7,129 nucleotides of DNA from Actinomycetota bacterium (GTDB lineage Bacteria > Actinomycetota > Acidimicrobiia > Acidimicrobiales > Ilumatobacteraceae), in contig SXPW01000150.1 of assembly GCA_005793785.1 (NCBI GenBank), positions 1 to 7,129 of the forward strand. The letters are read 5' to 3'. The notes beneath the pieces are model-generated. The model ran no database searches, was not told where the DNA came from, and worked only from the letters and a program-made list of their open reading frames with translations. This document shows positions 1-5,762 of this stretch, piece by piece (position 1 is the stretch's first letter; every line of letters starts with the position of its first letter). Position numbers and translations under genes: made by a program.

Positions 1-1234
1 CATCAGCCACGCCCGCGCTGCAGACGTTCCGATCATCGTTGCAATCAACAAGATCGACAAGGAGAACGCCGACGTTCAACGCACGATGTCGGCGGTCGCC
101 GAGCAGGAACTCGTCCCCGAACAATGGGGTGGCGACACGATCATGGTGGAAATGTCGGCGCAACAGGGTCTCGGTATCGACGACCTACTCGAGCAATTGC
201 TCGTCGTGGCCGAGGTGGAGGAACTCACCGCCAATCCGAGCGGACGTGCCAAGGGATTCGTCCTTGAAGCGCGACTCGACGTTGGTCGCGGGCCGGTGGC
301 AACGGTGCTCGTCGACAAGGGCACGCTGAAAGTTGGTGACCCGATGGTGGCCGGCGCCGCGTGGGGCCGTGTGCGTGCGATCATCAACGACCGCGGTGAA
401 CAAGTCAAGGAAGCCGGGCCGTCCTCGCCGGTGCAAGTGCTCGGACTTTCCGCGGTTCCACAGGCGGGTGACGATTTCCGCATCGCGCCCGACGATCGCA
501 CCGCCCGCACCGTGGCCGATTCGCGAGCCCAGCGCCAACGGTTGCTCGCCCAGCGTGGCGATGCGCGCACGCAAAAGGGCGTCAAGCTCGAGGACATCTT
601 CACCCAGATTCAGGCCGGCGAAACGGCGACGCTCAACTTGTTGATCAAAGCTGACGTGCATGGTTCGCTCGAAGCAGTCACCGAGAGTCTTCGCAAGTTG
701 GAACGCGACGACGTGAAGGCCGCCTTCGTGCACCGCGGAGTGGGTTCGATCACCGAGAACGACATCACGCTCGCTGCCACCACCAACGCCACGATCATCG
801 GCTTCAACGTCCGACCCGATCGCAAGGTTCGCGATCTCGCCGAAGCGGAACACGTCGAGATCAGAACCTACGAAGTGATCTACAAGGTCATCGAGGACAT
901 CGACAAGGCCATGAAGGGCTTGCTCGCGCCGGAGTTCGAGGAAGTGGTCACCGGCGAAGCCGAGGTACGCGAGCTCTTCCGCGCGCCGAAGGTCGGAGCC
1001 GTCGCCGGTTGCTTCGTGCGCTCGGGCGTCATCACCCGCGGTTCCAAGGTGCGCTTCCTGCGTGACGGCACCATCATCTGGAAGGGCGCGATCAACACGT
1101 TGCGCCGATTCAAGGACGATGTCAAGGAAGTCCGCGAAGGATTCGAATGCGGTATCTCGCTCACCGACTTCCAGGACTTGAAGCAGGGTGACATCATCGA
1201 AACCTTCGATCTCCGGGAGATCGAACGCGTCTAA
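1..1234 (+). CDS. infB: Translation initiation factor IF-2, C-terminal part (5' end outside window)
   Basis: IF-2 is the GTPase that delivers initiator fMet-tRNA to the 30S subunit and promotes 70S subunit joining in the cytoplasm. The frame is open from base 2, giving 410 visible residues; the N-terminal region and early G motifs lie outside the window. The G4 motif NKID is at visible residues 16-19 and the G5-like SAQQG at 52-56, which end the GTPase domain. Domain II follows (about 75-165, with GFVLEARLDVGRGPVATVL), then IF-2 domain III (about 205-285, LLIKADVHGSLEAV and GFNVRPD). The C-terminal fMet-tRNA-binding domain (about 315-410) contains the RRFKDDVKEV stretch and the ECGI element typical of the family. 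The protein ends DLREIERV, as actinobacterial IF-2 usually does. The stop codon TAA shares its last base with the ATG of the next gene. rbfA, the usual downstream neighbour, does not follow. Confidence 0.97.
   Translation, partial: ISHARAADVPIIVAINKIDKENADVQRTMSAVAEQELVPEQWGGDTIMVEMSAQQGLGIDDLLEQLLVVAEVEELTANPSGRAKGFVLEARLDVGRGPVATVLVDKGTLKVGDPMVAGAAWGRVRAIINDRGEQVKEAGPSSPVQVLGLSAVPQAGDDFRIAPDDRTARTVADSRAQRQRLLAQRGDARTQKGVKLEDIFTQIQAGETATLNLLIKADVHGSLEAVTESLRKLERDDVKAAFVHRGVGSITENDITLAATTNATIIGFNVRPDRKVRDLAEAEHVEIRTYEVIYKVIEDIDKAMKGLLAPEFEEVVTGEAEVRELFRAPKVGAVAGCFVRSGVITRGSKVRFLRDGTIIWKGAINTLRRFKDDVKEVREGFECGISLTDFQDLKQGDIIETFDLREIERV
1205..1225 (+). other. Perfect hairpin at the end of infB, containing an SD-like sequence
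   Basis: TTCGATCTC (1205-1213) and GAGATCGAA (1217-1225) are exact reverse complements with a 3-base CGG loop. The 3' arm and loop contain GGGAGA (1215-1220), the only purine-rich Shine-Dalgarno-like sequence near the following ATG at 1234, although about 13-14 bases away is long. There is no T-tract after it, so it is a poor intrinsic terminator. It may mask the ribosome site until infB is translated through, but it also encodes part of IF-2 (FDLREIE) and could be coincidental. Confidence 0.5.
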
Positions 1235-1872
1235 TGGCCGACCTGCACTTCTACTTCGATCCCGTCTGTCCGTGGGCGTACATCACTTCGCGTTGGGTGG
1301 TCGAGGTGCAGCGGCAACGCAATTACGACGTTTCGTGGAAGTTCATCTCGTTGTACATGATCAACAACGATCGCGGTTACAACGAATCCAACAAGTCGCA
1401 CATGGAAGGCCACACCGGCGGTCTTCATGCGTTGCGAGTGGCGAGCGCTGCACGTGCCGCCGCGGGGAACGACGCCGTCGCGGCCGTGTACACCGCGCTC
1501 GGTAAGGCAATCCACGCCGACAAGCGCCGACCCACGGCAGCGGCGGACATGCAAGGTCTAATGCGGGAGGTGCTGACGGAAGCCGGGCTCAATCCGCAGT
1601 GGGCGGAAAGCGCGACCGACCCCCTGCACGACGAAGTGATTCGCTTCGAGACCACGCATGCCCTGAGCCTCACCGGGAAGGACGTCGGCACGCCGATCCT
1701 GGTGTTTCATCCCGACGCCCCCAACGAGTCGTCGTTCTTCGGGCCGGTCATCTCGGCGATTCCGCGCGGCAACGATGCATTGCGGCTGTGGGACGCTGTC
1801 GAAACCCTGGCGACGACATCGGGCATGGCGGAACTCAAGCGCTCGTTGCGCAGCGCACCGAAGTTCGACTGA
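1234..1872 (+). CDS. DsbA-family thioredoxin-fold protein, Rv2466c-like (mycothiol-dependent nitroreductase family)
   Basis: This 212-residue cytoplasmic protein has the layout of the DsbA/FrnE-type thioredoxin fold with a helical insert. FDPVCPWAYITSRW (residues 8-21) matches the active-site region of Mycobacterium tuberculosis Rv2466c, a mycothiol-dependent reductase. Further family landmarks are the cis-Pro segment VGTPI (151-155), FFGPVIS (168-174), IPRG (176-179) and a C-terminal LKR...FD ending; length is also close to Rv2466c. The active site is CPWA: C12 is present, but the usual second cysteine is alanine, and C12 is the only cysteine in the protein. A single-cysteine chemistry, with mycothiol supplying the resolving thiol, is therefore more likely than dithiol exchange; that is inference. 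There is no signal peptide. The ATG overlaps the infB stop by one base, so translation is probably coupled to infB. The substrate is unknown. Confidence 0.88.
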   Translation: MADLHFYFDPVCPWAYITSRWVVEVQRQRNYDVSWKFISLYMINNDRGYNESNKSHMEGHTGGLHALRVASAARAAAGNDAVAAVYTALGKAIHADKRRPTAAADMQGLMREVLTEAGLNPQWAESATDPLHDEVIRFETTHALSLTGKDVGTPILVFHPDAPNESSFFGPVISAIPRGNDALRLWDAVETLATTSGMAELKRSLRSAPKFD

Positions 1873-1878
1873 CGCACC

Positions 1879-1892
1879 GTCGCGCACGCGAC
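1879..1892. repeat. 14-bp palindrome just upstream of the deacetylase promoter
   Basis: GTCGCG (1879-1884) and CGCGAC (1887-1892) are perfect inverted arms around CA. The element ends one base before the putative -10 box at 1894, so it would sit in the promoter spacer. It could be a regulator site or a weak hairpin after the DsbA-like gene. It has no T-tract. A palindrome this short can arise by chance in GC-rich DNA. Confidence 0.35.
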
Positions 1893-1893
1893 C

Positions 1894-1899
1894 TACGCT
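1894..1899 (+). promoter_or_regulatory. -10 box TACGCT for a leaderless deacetylase transcript
   Basis: TACGCT fits the actinobacterial -10 pattern TANNNT and ends exactly six bases before the ATG at 1906, so transcription would start on or next to the A of the start codon. No Shine-Dalgarno sequence is visible upstream of this ATG. A partial -35 match, CTGACG (1869-1874), gives a 19-base spacer. The same spacing is seen upstream of the starts at 4894 and 4936, which strengthens the call. Confidence 0.5.
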
Positions 1900-1905
1900 G
1901 GCGTC

Positions 1906-2949
1906 ATGCAGGTTGTCTACACACCCAAACACCTCCTCCACGATCCCGCCACCGAGATCGAGGCGTCCACCACGCACTCGCCGTTCGAACACACCGGTCG
2001 CGCGGAGACGATCAAGGCGGCTCTTGCCGCGGACCCGCGGTTCACGTTTCGCGATCCCGTCGAACACGGCACCGATCCGATCAAGGCCATCCACGATGAG
2101 GGGCTCATCGATTTTCTGTCGGTGGCGTGGGCCGAGTACCAGCAGGTCGTCGGCGATCGTCGCGAGGTGGTTCCCGACTTCTTCTATCGCGACCAGATTC
2201 GCAACCGCATGGGCGACACCACCGAACCCCAGGCCATCACGGCACGGCTGGGTTGGTGGTGCTTCGAAACCACCACTCCGTTGACCAAGGGCACCTACGA
2301 GGCGGCTCGGGCCGCCGTCGACACCGCACTCACCGCGACCGACGCGGTGCTCGGCGGTGAGCGTGCGGTGTACGGTCTTTGCCGACCGCCGGGTCACCAC
2401 GCCACTCGTGATCTGTACGGCGGCTACTGCTTTTTCAACAATGCCGCCATCGCCGCCCACGACATCGTGCGTCGCACGGGTGGCAAGGTGACGGTGCTCG
2501 ATGTCGATTACCACCACGGCAACGGCACGCAGGAGATCTTCTACGACCGCGACGACGTGCAGTACGTCTCGCTGCACGGCGATCCCCGTCGTGCGTATCC
2601 CTATTTCACCGGCCACGCCGAGGAAACCGGAACCGGCAGGGGACTCGGTAGCACGTTCAACGTGCCGTTGCCGAAACGCACCGCCGACGACGCGTACGTC
2701 TCCGCACTCGCGACCTGTGCGGAGAAGATCGCCGCGTTCAAACCGACCGCGCTCATCGTGTCGCTCGGTCTCGACACGTTCATCACCGACCCCATCGCCG
2801 ACCTGGCGGTGACCACCGAGGGCTTTTCGCGCAGCGGTGCGTTACTTGCCCAACTCGGACTTCCCACCATCGTGTTGCAGGAGGGCGGTTACGACGTTTC
2901 GGCGCTCGGCCGCAACGTCCACGCGTGGTTGACGGGATTCGGCGCCTAG
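1906..2949 (+). CDS. Acetylpolyamine amidohydrolase / histone deacetylase-family zinc hydrolase
   Basis: This 347-residue cytoplasmic protein is predicted to be a zinc-dependent deacetylase of the arginase-deacetylase fold, closest in pattern to bacterial acetylpolyamine amidohydrolases such as Mycoplana ramosa AphA (341 residues). The catalytic set is complete: the His pair in RPPGHHA (H164, H165), zinc ligands D201 and H203 in DVDYHHGNGT, D290 in SLGLDTF, and the transition-state tyrosine Y329 in EGGY. GGYCFFNNAA (172-181) and SLHGDP (222-227) are also family hallmarks. All catalytic positions are offset by a constant six residues from AphA numbering as I recall it, and the N-terminal half has the extra segment (about 80-115) that shapes the AphA tunnel. 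The positions matching AphA Glu106 and Glu117 appear to be T112 and T123, so a polyamine substrate is not assured. It has its own probable leaderless promoter. Its stop TAG overlaps the convergent PAC2 gene by four bases. Confidence 0.9.
   Translation: MQVVYTPKHLLHDPATEIEASTTHSPFEHTGRAETIKAALAADPRFTFRDPVEHGTDPIKAIHDEGLIDFLSVAWAEYQQVVGDRREVVPDFFYRDQIRNRMGDTTEPQAITARLGWWCFETTTPLTKGTYEAARAAVDTALTATDAVLGGERAVYGLCRPPGHHATRDLYGGYCFFNNAAIAAHDIVRRTGGKVTVLDVDYHHGNGTQEIFYDRDDVQYVSLHGDPRRAYPYFTGHAEETGTGRGLGSTFNVPLPKRTADDAYVSALATCAEKIAAFKPTALIVSLGLDTFITDPIADLAVTTEGFSRSGALLAQLGLPTIVLQEGGYDVSALGRNVHAWLTGFGA
2946..2949. other. CTAG shared by two convergent stop codons
   Basis: The palindrome CTAG contains the TAG stop of the deacetylase (2947-2949, plus strand) and the TAG stop of the PAC2 gene (2948-2946, minus strand). 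The genes therefore meet with a four-base overlap and no room for a dedicated terminator; the two transcripts must run into the opposing gene. Confidence 0.95.
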
Positions 2950-3845
2950 TCGCGACGTTGATCGCGCAGGTATGCCTCGAATTGCGCGGCGAGTTCGTCA
3001 CCCGAGGGAATGTCCGCGGTCACGTCGTCGCGTTGATGTGCCGCGTCGTACGCAGACTCGAGTTGTGACAACAGTTGTGCGTGTTCTGGATTCGCAGCCA
3101 CGAGTCCATCGAGGCGTTCGCGGTGTGCAGCCGCGTCGGAGCGCGCCGCGCTGACGTCGAGCGAGATTCCACCGGTGTCGCAGACAGCACTGAGCAGTGC
3201 GACCGTCGCCGCCGGGTAGGGCATCGTGGTCGCGTAGTGGGGCACCTGTGCCCAGATTCCGACCGCGGGAATTCCGCGCCCGGTGAGCACGTGTTCGAGC
3301 ACCGCCTCGATACCGGCCGGCACGTCCACCGAACTGCGCACGTACGGGAGCCCGACGATCGCGTCCGATGAGGGCGAGGTGCACGAGAGGTTCACTGCCC
3401 GCGTGTGTGGCGTGGCGAACGGGTATGCGCCGAGTCCGATCATCTTTCGAACCCCGAGCTGCACGGAGAGTTCAGCGACACAGTTGGCGAATTGGTTCCA
3501 TCTCGAATCGGGTTCGTGTCCGGTGAGGAGCAGTACGTCCTTGCCGTTGATGTCTCGTCCGAGCATCAATTCCGTGCACGGCCAGTCGAGTCGGGTGTTG
3601 ATACCTTCGCGCAATTCCATGGTGGGCCGACGAGCCCGGAAGTCGAGGAATTGGTCGGCATCGAAGGTGAGCAGCGTCGTCGCACCGGAGACGTCGATGA
3701 GCCGTGTCATCGCTGCGTGTGCCGCCGAACTGGCGTCGATCCAACCCTGCAACATCACGACGAGGAGGGGCGACGACAGCGTCGGCAATGCCGAGTAACT
3801 CTCGTGCAACCGGTATGACTCGGGTGTCGAACCTTGCGACGCCAT
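2946..3845 (-). CDS. PAC2-family protein (proteasome assembly chaperone 2-like)
   Basis: A 299-residue soluble protein of the PAC2 family (formerly DUF75), named after a eukaryotic proteasome assembly chaperone; actinobacterial members such as Rv2125 are widespread but poorly understood. Visible landmarks are LQGWIDASSAAHAA (32-45), a version of the GWxDAxxAA element near the N-terminus; FLDFRARRPTMEL (66-78), followed by a WPCTEL segment; LLLTGHEPDSRW (105-116); GLGAYPFATPHTR (136-148); and the C-terminal PSGDELAAQFEAYLRD typical of actinobacterial members. No signal peptide or membrane helix is apparent. It lies eight bases downstream of the phosphotransferase stop on the same strand, so co-transcription is likely. 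There is no clear Shine-Dalgarno sequence before its ATG. A TACACT sequence (3856-3861) ten bases upstream could be an internal promoter, but it overlaps the previous gene's stop. A role in proteasome assembly in this organism is inference from the family name only. Confidence 0.88.
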   Translation of the reverse strand: MASQGSTPESYRLHESYSALPTLSSPLLVVMLQGWIDASSAAHAAMTRLIDVSGATTLLTFDADQFLDFRARRPTMELREGINTRLDWPCTELMLGRDINGKDVLLLTGHEPDSRWNQFANCVAELSVQLGVRKMIGLGAYPFATPHTRAVNLSCTSPSSDAIVGLPYVRSSVDVPAGIEAVLEHVLTGRGIPAVGIWAQVPHYATTMPYPAATVALLSAVCDTGGISLDVSAARSDAAAHRERLDGLVAANPEHAQLLSQLESAYDAAHQRDDVTADIPSGDELAAQFEAYLRDQRRD

Positions 3846-3853
3846 GTGGCTCG

Positions 3854-4894
3854 TCAGTGTAGGCGGGCGAGCGACCGGTGCGCGGCTGTGACGGCCGACT
3901 CCACCTGGGCGGCGAATGGTGCAAGTTCGGCCGCTGATCGATCACCGAGCGCGCCACCCAGGTAACGCGCATAGACGCCCTCGATGATGCAGGCCAACTT
4001 CCAGAACGCGAATGCGGTGTAGAAGTCGAGTTGCGAAACGTCACGTCCGGTGATGCGTGCGTAGCGTTCGACCAATTCTGCGCGATTGAGGAAACCCTTC
4101 ACCCGGTTGGCCTGTGCTTGCCACGCCGAGGACTCGTCATCCGGGCCGGTGTAGTACGCCATCAGCAACCCGAGATCGGCGAGCGGATCGCCGAGCGTGC
4201 AAATCTCCCAGTCGAGAACGGCGACGATTCGTCCGTCGTCGTTGACGATGCAGTTGTCTAGCCGGTAGTCGCCGTGCACGATCGTCGCGGGGCCTTGTTC
4301 GGGAATTCTTCCGACCAGCGCGTCGTGCACCTCGTCGAGCAACGGAAGATCCCTCGTCTTTTGCGCGTTGAACTGCCCGTACCAACGCTTCAGTTGACGA
4401 GCGATGTAACCCTCGTGTCGGGCGAGGTCGGCGAGTCCAACCCGTTGGAGGTCCACCGAGTGGATTGCCGCCATCGTGTCGATGAGCGATTCGCTCGCCG
4501 CTCGTCGCGCCGATTCACTGAGCACTCGCTCGGCGATGGCTGCGTCGCGCACCACATGGCCCTCGACGAATCCCATCACGTAGAAAGGCGCGCCATTCAC
4601 GGCGGTGTCCGTACACATCGCGAGCGCCGGTGCGACGGGCACGTTCGTGTCCCGCAGTGCATGGATGATGCGGTGTTCACGACCCATGTCGTGTGCACTG
4701 GCCAGGGTGTGCGACAGCGGCGGTCGACGCAGTACGTACTTCGTACCACGGGCGTCGGTGAGTTTGAACGTGAGGTTGGAGTGTCCGCCGGCGATGACCT
4801 CGGAGGTGAACGGGGGAGTGAATCCAGCCACATTCGCCGCCAACCATGGTGTGACCGTGGCCGTGGCGATGCCGTCTCGGGCCGCATCAACCAT
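3854..4894 (-). CDS. APH-fold phosphotransferase family protein (ACAD10/11 kinase-domain or FadE36-like)
   Basis: This 346-residue protein has the aminoglycoside phosphotransferase (protein-kinase-like) fold. A glycine-rich nucleotide loop, AGGHSNLTFKL, lies at 35-45, followed by YVLRRPP (53-59), where the ATP-contacting strand sits. AHDMGREHRII (67-77) matches the helix typical of the ACAD10/ACAD11 kinase group. The catalytic loop HGDYRLDN (207-214) gives D209 as the catalytic base and N214 as a metal ligand. VLDWE (226-230) supplies the metal-binding aspartate D228, followed by the usual CTLGDPLADLG. Human ACAD10/11 kinase domains act on 4-hydroxyacyl-CoAs, and mycobacterial relatives are annotated near fatty-acid catabolism genes; a similar acyl-CoA role is possible, but no dehydrogenase domain or neighbour supports it here. 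Aminoglycoside resistance is unlikely. It appears to be the first gene of a two-gene operon with the PAC2 gene, divergent from the thioredoxin-like gene. Confidence 0.88.
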   Translation of the reverse strand: MVDAARDGIATATVTPWLAANVAGFTPPFTSEVIAGGHSNLTFKLTDARGTKYVLRRPPLSHTLASAHDMGREHRIIHALRDTNVPVAPALAMCTDTAVNGAPFYVMGFVEGHVVRDAAIAERVLSESARRAASESLIDTMAAIHSVDLQRVGLADLARHEGYIARQLKRWYGQFNAQKTRDLPLLDEVHDALVGRIPEQGPATIVHGDYRLDNCIVNDDGRIVAVLDWEICTLGDPLADLGLLMAYYTGPDDESSAWQAQANRVKGFLNRAELVERYARITGRDVSQLDFYTAFAFWKLACIIEGVYARYLGGALGDRSAAELAPFAAQVESAVTAAHRSLARLH

Positions 4895-4900
4895 GCGGCA

Positions 4901-4906
4901 AAACTA
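4901..4906 (-). promoter_or_regulatory. -10 box TAGTTT for the phosphotransferase/PAC2 operon
   Basis: On the minus strand TAGTTT is followed by six bases (TGCCGC) and then the ATG at 4894. This is the same box-to-start distance as at 1906 and 4936, and no Shine-Dalgarno sequence is present, so a leaderless transcript is likely. No good -35 match is visible. Confidence 0.55.
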
Positions 4907-4923
4907 CTCGCTCACGCCAGCGG

Positions 4924-4929
4924 TATCGT
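4924..4929 (+). promoter_or_regulatory. -10 box TATCGT for the thioredoxin-like gene
   Basis: TATCGT is a good TANNNT match that ends six bases before the GTG start at 4936, predicting a leaderless mRNA. It lies 17 bases from the opposing -10 box (4901-4906), so each box falls in the other promoter's -35 position and the two polymerases could not bind together. No Shine-Dalgarno sequence precedes the GTG. Confidence 0.55.
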
Positions 4930-4935
4930 AAGCGC

Positions 4936-5658
4936 GTGAACAAAGTGGTCAGCGTCATCGACGTCACCGATGCCACGTTCCAACGCGAAGTTCTCGAACG
5001 GTCGAAGTCCACTCCGGTGGTGGTCGACCTTTGGGCCACGTGGTGCGGACCGTGCAAGACACTCGGACCCATCCTGGAGAAAGTCATCGGCGCCACCGCG
5101 GGCAAGGTGGTACTCGCCAAGGTCGACGTCGACAAGAACCCGGCCATCGCCCAGGCGTTCCAGGTGCAGTCGATTCCGGCGGTGTTCGCCTTGCACGAAG
5201 GCAAGGTCGTCGACGCATTCCAGGGTGCACTACCCGAGCACGAGGTGCGTGCCTTCGTCGGCAAGTTGATGCCCGAGGGTGAGGTCGTCGACGTGGCAAC
5301 CCTGTTGGCTCGTGGCGACGAAGCCAGTCTTCGCGAGGCACTCAAGATGGAGCCCGCCAACGAGCAGGTGGTGCTGGCGCTCGCCACCGTGCTGTTGTCG
5401 CGTGAGGCGGTAACCGACGCGCTGGAAATACTCCAGCGTGTTCCGCAAACGCCGAAAGTGGCGAGCCTCGTCGAGCGCGCAAAGGCGATGTTCGTCCCGG
5501 ACGACAACTTTGCGGTGCAACTCGATGCTCTCTTGCCGTTGGTGAAGGCCGACGAGGAGGCGCGCAAGCGATTTCTCGAGATTCTCGACACGATGGGTCC
5601 GGGTGATCCGCGTACCGCCACGTATCGCCGCAAGATGACGGGAATGCTCTTCGCGTAA
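4936..5658 (+). CDS. cnoX: Thioredoxin-TPR protein, CnoX/YbbN-type chaperedoxin
   Basis: The first 110 residues or so form a thioredoxin domain with the classical active site WCGPC (36-40), DVDKNP (64-69) and the cis-Pro segment SIPAVF (79-84). The remaining 130 residues are helical and TPR-like (for example VVLALATVLLSREAVTDALEIL, 145-166) and end in YRRKMTGMLF, as in the CnoX/YbbN family. These proteins protect clients from oxidative aggregation and pass them to refolding chaperones. E. coli CnoX has lost the CxxC motif, whereas this protein keeps a full dithiol site, so it may combine holdase and reductase functions (inference). It is cytoplasmic, with no signal peptide. The GTG start is chosen because a -10 box lies six bases before it and the thioredoxin fold begins soon after. 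A hairpin after the stop may end the transcript. Confidence 0.9.
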   Translation: MNKVVSVIDVTDATFQREVLERSKSTPVVVDLWATWCGPCKTLGPILEKVIGATAGKVVLAKVDVDKNPAIAQAFQVQSIPAVFALHEGKVVDAFQGALPEHEVRAFVGKLMPEGEVVDVATLLARGDEASLREALKMEPANEQVVLALATVLLSREAVTDALEILQRVPQTPKVASLVERAKAMFVPDDNFAVQLDALLPLVKADEEARKRFLEILDTMGPGDPRTATYRRKMTGMLFA

Positions 5659-5665
5659 CTCCCGG

Positions 5666-5689
5666 TCGTTTGCGCCCCTGCGCAGACGA
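5666..5689 (+). terminator. Possible intrinsic terminator hairpin after the thioredoxin-TPR gene
   Basis: TCGTTTGCGC (5666-5675) can pair with GCGCAGACGA (5680-5689) around a CCCT loop, a 10-bp stem with one G-T wobble, starting seven bases after the stop codon. Only a short T run (TTT, 5692-5694) follows, so it is a weak Rho-independent terminator at best. CGGTC (5663-5667) and GACCG (5695-5699) offer an alternative outer stem. Confidence 0.45.
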
Positions 5690-5762
5690 AGTTTGACCGT
5701 CACTTCCGCCACTGCGCGAACGAGGTTCGTCCGTCGTGGCATCGTCCTGCACACAACACGGC

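Noticed and set aside
1558..2616. 352-codon minus-strand open frame antisense to the DsbA-like and deacetylase genes
   Set aside because: It is a GC-rich shadow frame: the product has no recognisable motif and overlaps two well-supported genes.
3856..3861. Minus-strand TACACT as a separate promoter for the PAC2 gene
   Set aside because: It overlaps the phosphotransferase stop codon and lies ten rather than six bases from the ATG. The eight-base gene gap suggests an operon, so I keep it only as a weak possibility.
5693..5698. TTGACC as a -35 element for comEA
   Set aside because: No TANNNT-like -10 box is found at 16-19 bases downstream, and part of it belongs to the possible outer stem of the terminator hairpin.
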